NCBI RefSeq assembly: GCF_004798865.1 | Contig: NW_025335568.1 | Coordinates: 52,666,618 to 52,730,617 of the forward strand | DNA length: 64,000 nucleotides | DNA from: Varanus komodoensis | Taxonomy: Eukaryota > Chordata > Lepidosauria > Squamata > Varanidae | Direction: 5' to 3' | In this document: positions 57,290-64,000 of the stretch, one piece after another | How positions within the stretch are numbered: the first letter of the stretch is position 1 | Layout of the letters: each line of letters begins with the position of its first letter | The notes under the pieces: generated by a model | What the model was told of the DNA's origin: nothing | The model's input: only the letters and a program-made list of their open reading frames with translations | Databases searched by the model: none | Position numbers and translations under genes: made by a program

Positions 57290-58215
57290 TATGCTTTAGC
57301 TCTTAATCCTGTTTGGACTGTTTGGACATGCTGTTTGAAAACTTCACCTAGTCCAAAATGCTGCACTCAGACTTTTGGCCTGAGTTGGTTTCAGGATAAA
57401 CATGACTCCCTCGCTACAGCTGCTTCATTAACTACTGGTCTGTTTCTGGACATGATTCAAAAGGCTGGTTAAGATGTATAAAGCCTTATATGGTTTGGGG
57501 CTGGACAAGTTTTAATATCATTGAAGGTCTTTTTCTCAGTGCTGCTGCTTTCAGGTTCATATTTGATGCTGAAATGAGAAAGGGCCCTCTTGGTGCTTGC
57601 TCCCAGACTGAGGAACTCCTTGCTGAAAGAGGTTAGGCTTTCTTCCTCTTTGCTGTCCTTCTGGCAGGCAGACATTTTTACTCAGTCAGACCTTTGGCAC
57701 GTCTGTTGGGTCAGGTGCTATTTATATTCTGTCTGTATTTTTAAATCACATTGTTTTACCACTTTTTCTTTGATTCTCACATTTTCTTCAAAGAAAGGTG
57801 GAGTACAAATCTTTATTTCAAGATTCTGAAAATGCTTGTTCTTGTTGACCCTTCTATTTTACTCCATTACAGCATGACTGCGCTGTGGGAATGCCTTAGT
57901 CTTGTTTAACTTTGTCATTCTTTTGGCTACCCTTTACTCTCAAGTGTCCTTAAGCTGGACATTTTGGCTGTTTTAACAGATCTAGTTTTTACTGATTTTT
58001 TTTGGTTGCTTAAACAATTAATTAATTATATTTCTAACCCCCACATCAGCCCAAAGGCTCCTGGGGCAGTTAATGTTTTAATGTTCCATATGGAAACTTT
58101 ATGCTAAAATGTATTAGATTTGTATTTTTATTTACCAGTGTTTATGAATGGCTGTTAACTGCCCAGAAAGCATTAATTATTTAGCAGTATAGAAATGAAA
58201 TAATAGTAGTAATAA
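57290..58215 (+). mobile_element. L2-type LINE 3' part
   Basis: The + strand follows the L2 ORF2 end: CCTAGTCCAAAATGCTGCAC (LVQNAA), GCTTCATTAACTACTGGTCT, AAAGCCTTATATGGTTTGGG (KALYGLG), GAGAAAGGGCCCTCTTGGTG (RRALL-like) and a tail at 58140-58205 (GTTAACTGCCCAGAAAGCAT). Diverged and 5' truncated. Confidence 0.65.
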
Positions 58216-60090
58216 TAATGTTGATAATGCAATGACAGGAGAAAAACCACTAGGGAAGTACCAAGTCAGTTGTGCTCTCTACATATGATTACATACTTGG
58301 AGCTGCTGCTCAGATTGTTCTGTTTGGAGGAAATGGCAAACATCTGAAACAGACTTTAGATAAACCTGTAAAACCAGCCAAAACAGGTATGTTATCAAAA
58401 TCCAGTTTTTTTAAAAAAATCCTTATCTAATGATTGAATGTGTGGCTTCATTTTAACTTTATATATACTATAAATAAATCAATTAACATTAGCTCCTGCT
58501 TCAAAACTTAGATGTTACCCTATTTTTGAGGTGTGAAATATTAGAAGAATATATGATGGACTTGTCTCCTTGGAATGACAACAACAGCCCTGTTTTTCTC
58601 AGCTAAAACAGACTGTAGATGCGTGGAAATGTCTCATTCTTATGCTCTCAGTGTGGAGTAACTGCCTGAATTTGAACTTTTGTAAGCTGTAATTTTCTGT
58701 CTAGAGATAGTCTCTGCTTGCCTTTTATGTCAGATGTAAAATTATAGTATTAGACATTAGGGAGTTTTGTAACCTTACATGTTGTAGTATCAGTTTTTAG
58801 GAACCCTAAGAGAAAAGGGTGCAAAGGAAGAAAATCTAGCAAGGAAATTACCATGTATCTTGATGGCTTGCTTCTCAGTGCTTCTTCAAGGGTTAACTAT
58901 TCTGTATCCTGCAAGTGGAGGAGCTACTGGCTTGTTACCACTATGAATGTTAAGCCATACAAAACGGATGACATAGAGTAAGTGCATTTTACTTTGCAGG
59001 AGAATCACAGTCATCGTTGAGGCAAAAATGATAGGAACATGGTAACTAAAATTATTTCAATTTCCTTCGTATAATTGATTACCAGCATAGAAGATGTAAT
59101 GGCTTACTTTGGTTGGGATGCAGAAGGGCAATGTCGTTTTAGTGCATTACCGCACTTAGCTGGCTCAATGCTCACAAGCTAATGGCCTTCAAAAGAACAC
59201 AAAAAGATTGTGATTGGCAGTGGCTCCTCTGTCTAGGAACCATGCTGAATCATGAAAACATGAAAAAATGCTGATTTTCTTCTTTTTAACTCTTTAATAA
59301 TGGAACCAATTTGGGGATAAACTTACATGGAATCAAAGCATTCAAGAACAGAAAAATCCCATAAAGGGGAGGAAGCAAAGTGTTATATTTTAAATCTATT
59401 TACTTATGCATGATTAAGAATGCAATATACTATAATAAAAACCACTAAAGTTGTCTTGCTTTGTACTATTTCTTTTCCATAAAAATATGTGTATGTTAGG
59501 GTATAATTCTGTGGCTGCTTGATGCTGCGTAGTAGCCATAGAAGTCTGGAATCCCAGCTTCAACTTCAGAAATGCATTCTGGAACTCTGACTCCGGAACA
59601 GTTTCCCTCCACCCTTTTAGCTGGCACAGTCCTTTCTGTGCTGGCTGCAGGTCCAAAGTTGCAAGTGTGACTTCAGTCCCAATGCTGGGATTGCCATACT
59701 CAGGAGGCAGGGAGAGGAGGAGTGTGGTTCTGCTGGGATACAAAGAATCCTGGCAGTGCCTCAGCCCATCTTCCTCACAAATAGAGTGAACAACATAGAT
59801 AACCAAAATCAGGATCTCTACAATCTGCACTTCTCCTGCACTTGATGGAATGCTTGAAATCTTCCAAGTTCAAAGAGTTACAGCAGCCACATTGGATGGT
59901 GTCCTTTCTTGTAAAATAGAAGAACAATTCCTTTCTGTCAAAATAGGCTGGTCTCACGGTGGTGCTTCAACTTCTCCATATATGAAAACATAATCTACAG
60001 TAAGGATTAGATTGTGTTACCTAGAGTAACCTCAAAACAAAAGTTTCCCCCCCTAACTTACACTTTTAGATGCACACCTAACAGAACAGT
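58216..60090. other. spacer without a recognised gene
   Basis: Two overlapping - strand open frames (138 codons at 59414-59830, 60 codons at 59775-59957) are the only notable coding potential. I recognise neither, and no splice-linked partner is evident. Confidence 0.45.
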
Positions 60091-60097
60091 GCTGTGC

Positions 60098-60172
60098 CCA
60101 TTTGCTCAGAAGTCCGTCCCACTGAGTTCAGTAGGATTTACTTACAGGAAAGTTTGTATAGGACTGCAATTT
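60098..60172. mobile_element. palindromic MITE, family B
   Basis: TTTGCTCAGAAGTCCGTCCC then ACTGAGTTCAGTAGGATTTA, CTTACAGGAAAGTTTGTATA and GGACTGCAAT follow the family from its core to its right end. Confidence 0.7.
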
Positions 60173-62354
60173 AAGCTATTTCATAGGAGTATCCAAAAAT
60201 GAAGACTGCCAATATGATAAATATTTGCAAACATCTCTCATGTAGGCTGGTTCACTCATCTAAGAGTCAAATGGGATGACGTGGTGGCAGACCTAAGTTG
60301 CTTTTATAATTTGTGCAGTGACCCCAAGAATAAAACTTCATTGGTTGGTTTGCATAGTCTTGACTTTAACTATAGATCAGTAGTCTTCATCCTTTTCAAA
60401 CTGGGCACTCATTTTTATTTATTATATGGATCTGTTTTTCCTGTTTCTTTTCTTTCCTACATTTGGTTTCCACTTAACTACTCTCCATGCTCCTCTTTTC
60501 TGCTGTACTTTTATTTTTTTTTTTTTTTGGAAAAAAAAACCCTGCAACAAAAGTATTACTTGTACACTTTAGTATTGCATACCTTAGGCTGATCTATGAC
60601 CCAGTATGGGGTTTAAATACATTAGCAGAAGCTTAGTATTTTTGAAGACTTAGAGAAGGTGCACAAGATAGCATAAGAATGATCCATAACAAGTTATATT
60701 CTTCGAAGAACTTGCTGTAAAATGTTCCCCCTTCTCTTTTTATTATTTAAGAAAGAAATTAAGGACCTATTTAGCAAGGAACTGTCTGCTGATTCAGCGT
60801 CATATGAGGCTATTTAATTCTTTTTCTTTCTTTCCTCAGCCAACCAGTACTCACAGAGGCAAAGCTATTTTCCACCCAGTGCCATGCCAACCACAAAAGG
60901 TATCTGACCACAGCAGCAGTGACCAATGAAAAGCCAGCTGCAGCTTAAGGGCTTGTCTTCCCAGGGCCTTGTGTCTTTCCTTAGGAAATGAGCTGTAAGA
61001 TACACAATTTTTAAATGCACCAGGATCCTGTACTGGGGTGGATTTCATTTTTCTTTGCTGACTATCAAAATATACTTGGTAATAGATGCTATTTGATAAA
61101 GGTGGTGATTGTTTCTGCTATGTCTCTGTTCTTATGATGAATAGAGAACAGAGATCTGTCTGTATGCTCCCCTGAGATTCCCATGGTGGAACACTGACTT
61201 AGAGCAAGGCACTGAGTTCTCCATGGCTTAGATTCCACTTCTTGCCAATGGACTTGCCACCATCATATAGGCAACAGTGATGGAAGAGGTCTGAACAGAT
61301 CAACACACTCCTGACTTCCCACCTCTGGTGAAATGAGACAAGCACTGACACTGCCATAAGCTGAATGCGGGGGAGGGTGGGAGAGAAGATGGATCATGAG
61401 GTGTACTAGAAAAATAACCAGTAGACACGATGTCCATAAGGAACGCTGTGGAGTGGGAGAGAATGTCTCTGTGTCTGTATGCCAGAGGTGCTTAACAAAA
61501 TCAGACCAAGCTGTTGGTCCTCAGGGCTGTTACTCTGGTTGGTTATAATGCACTGCATTGGGGCGGGAGAACAATTCTCTCACTCTTTCTCCAAGAAATG
61601 AATCTGGCCTCTCTTGTATATGGATATGCTGCTGCTCCACTGAACTATGACAGTATCTCATGCTAAGCCTTCAGTAGTGGTCTACATGGCTGGAAGTCCT
61701 GGGTTCCTGTACATGGAGGTGGAGAGCAGAGAAGTGGTTATGTTACAGGTTAGGCCTCATCCTGGGTCTCTCTCCTATATGGCCATATAATTACCATTGA
61801 CATCTTTGACAAGCTCATGAGCGACCGTGTTGCTGCCTTTAAATCCAGATTTTCTTGGATATTCATTTTAAAATCCCACCAGGGGTATAGTGGTTTGGGG
61901 AAGGAAGGAGATGCACTGGAAAAAGTGCAGGCAGAGAAAGTGCTAACATACCTCTTTAAAAACCACTTCTCTCTGAAACTGGTATTTCCGAACCCAGCCA
62001 ATGGGGTTTTGTTACACAGACATGCATGTAAGGTGTAGATTGCTTTTCAAAATTATATTCTATAGTACATTTATTGAAAGGAATCCTCAGATGCCAAAGC
62101 AGTATACCTCTGCACTGCATACTTACTTCTACATAGACATATATAAGATTGCATGATGATACCATATTTTAGACAAAAAGACCTTTAACTCTTTCCTTAT
62201 AAGCTTTGTTGGAGCATTTATTGGGCTGGATCTCTCAGGGCTCATACTGATATGATCCTTCGTTAGGCTCTCAACTGGAATAGTACAAATTACCCAGAGA
62301 GCTTTGACTATTGTGCAGGATAGAAATGCAATTAATAAAGAGATAAATGAGCAT
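60173..62354. other. spacer without a recognised gene
   Basis: AT-rich. A T-run directly followed by an A-run lies at about 60509-60538. No coding block or named repeat recognised. Confidence 0.5.
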
Positions 62355-62475
62355 AAGCCAGCCTTCCCAAATGTGATATCCTTCAGATATTTTGGATCAC
62401 AGTTCCTACCCACCAATGTGCCCAGTGACCACAGATCATGGGGCCTCCTAGCCCAAAACATCTCAAGAGGGAAGT
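62355..62475. mobile_element. palindromic MITE, family C
   Basis: AGCCTTCCCAAATGTGATAT then CCTTCAGATATTTTGGATCA at the left matches the complement of CTAGCCCAAAACATCTCAAG at the right; centre AGTGACCACAGATCATGGGG. Confidence 0.65.
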
Positions 62476-64000
62476 GTTTTAGCTTCATGGTATGTATATC
62501 TCCTTCAGTCTCATCAGGTTGCTATACGCTGTTAGGGACCCAGGCTAGCCAATTTCCAATCCACCAACGGATCTTTTCAACATTCTGTTGCTCTACATTC
62601 CATGAGCCTTGGAAGACACCATATTGTGCTGATTTTTTTTTTAAAAGCTCTTTTAATTTATGATCTTATACACACGTATCTGGCTATATATAGCCTTGAA
62701 TTTGGAAGAACATCTCATTAGATACACATAGCATAGTACTACTAAAAGTATTCCTATGAACTTAAGTTCAGGTGTACATGAATGTTCTTCTGAAGAAACT
62801 GGCACAAAAAAAATTGTTCCCCCTCCTCAGAATAGCAGCATGGTTACAGCATAATGAGATTGATGGGACGGGGTCCATTTTGAAAAAAAATGGTATTAGT
62901 GAAACTGACAGGTTTCTATCCCACAAACCCCATTCAGCCATTCCATCATGTGGGATGAAGGAAGGACTGAGCACAAAAAAGTGCAATAATATGCCTTGAA
63001 TTTTTTGAGGAGTCATAAATTTAGAACACTATCCAAAGAGGATACCTTTGTGCTCTCCTGCTCTGTGAAACAACAGATTTTGGCTGTTTAAATATGCTTC
63101 TTCACATAGCAGGTAGGAGGCCAAGTTGCTATAAGAGTATCTCACATCTTGGTGGCACCAGCCTCCTTCCTTACCCAGCCTCTTGAATGTCCACAAAACC
63201 CCTGAGGTTGTTTGTATGACCTTGGAGAAACAGCTGGTGTGGCTGCAAGGAAGGGGAGAGGAATCTGAGCACAGATTCCCAGCTCCAAGGTTAGAGTGAT
63301 TTTCTGACCCTGGAGCTGGGAATCCCAATAGTCCAATGGCCCACTATACAGCATGGGTGAAGGCAGGTCCTTTCAACTCCCAAAATGTGGCTCCTGAGAC
63401 CAACTGAAAACAAACAAACAGTAACAATGTGGTTCAAGTAGAATTTACCATTCACAAGTCACCCCCAAATAGATGGAAATTAAAATGTGCTTGTAAATAT
63501 ACACAACCATATCCATCAGTGAAGGCACGTGTCATTTACTCATGCATAGCAATAGAAGAGAGGCTCAGCAGTTAAACTGCATGTGTGAAATCAGTGCCAC
63601 TCCTTCACACCCGGTAAATTAGTCCATGAAAAGAAAGCATACATGGTCTATACTGTCCCTTAATAAAGCAAATGAGATAGGAGTTTGTCCCCCGTTTTTA
63701 AAAGAAATGTTTCCCATGAAAAATTAACATTTCCCCTACACCCAAAAAGGTGAATACACTGCTTTTCCCAAGACAGTAAGGAAGGCTGTGCAATGTTAAA
63801 AGCATGGATTGTTTCCAATTTTAGTCTAACTTAAGTCCCATTCATTTCACTGGCCGAACTTTAGTAAGACTAACAATGGGTACAGTCACACGTTAGAAAG
63901 TTAGATTTATCAACAACAAACTGGACATTTTGACTTCTTTGAAAAGCTTGCAGCAGAAATCGTGTTGCACAAGAGACCACATTGGAACATTTTGTAGAAT
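62476..64000. other. spacer at the window end, no recognised gene
   Basis: No exon of a known neighbour is recognised. A diverged family-B-like AACTTAAGTCCCATTCATTT lies at 63830-63850. Confidence 0.45.

Noticed and set aside
55600-64000. 5' exons of BICRAL, the next gene in human order
   Set aside because: No CpG-rich promoter or recognisable coding exon is seen in this stretch; it probably lies beyond the window.
1-64000. CRISPR arrays, bacterial operons, rRNA genes or an intact endogenous retrovirus
   Set aside because: None is visible; spliced genes and repeat content are those of a vertebrate nuclear genome, and no long retroviral frames or paired LTRs were found.

Overview
The window is nuclear DNA of a vertebrate, most likely a squamate reptile (a lizard-type genome). 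Three protein-coding genes are recognisable: UBR2, PRPH2 and TBCC, in the order and orientation known from human 6p21.1. Most of the remaining sequence is AT-rich introns and spacers holding a repeat mix typical of squamates: tRNA-derived SINEs of Sauria type, BovB/RTE, L2 and CR1 LINEs, one hAT-like DNA transposon and several palindromic MITE-like families. Species cannot be fixed from the sequence alone.

Layout. Bases 1-21838 carry the last 21 coding exons of UBR2 on the + strand. They encode 787 residues, the C-terminal part of an N-recognin E3 ubiquitin ligase, including the RING-H2 and the C-terminal cysteine-rich domain. A 3' UTR of about 2.2 kb follows, to roughly 24075. The spacer from about 24.1 to 36.4 kb is largely CR1, BovB, hAT and unclassified material. 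PRPH2 (peripherin-2/RDS, a photoreceptor disc-rim tetraspanin) occupies 36395-48862 on the - strand with three coding exons of 581, 247 and 234 nt, the first two equal in length to the human exons. UBR2 and PRPH2 are therefore tail to tail. A scaffold gap of 100 N at 52784-52883 lies in a BovB copy. TBCC (tubulin folding cofactor C) is a single-exon gene at 54283-55311 on the - strand in a CpG-rich island with an inverted CCAAT box. From 55.6 to 64 kb no gene is recognised; LINE, SINE and MITE remnants are present.

The genes are not functionally linked: UBR2 acts in the Arg/N-degron pathway, PRPH2 in outer-segment disc structure, TBCC in tubulin heterodimer assembly. All 20 UBR2 introns and both PRPH2 introns are GT-AG and keep frame, so these look like working host genes. 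I found no new multi-gene system. The most useful observations concern genome structure: a likely false duplication around the scaffold gap, a BovB insertion with twin-priming structure and target-site duplication, a hAT element nested in a CR1 LINE with an 8-bp target-site duplication, and recurrent palindromic MITE families.
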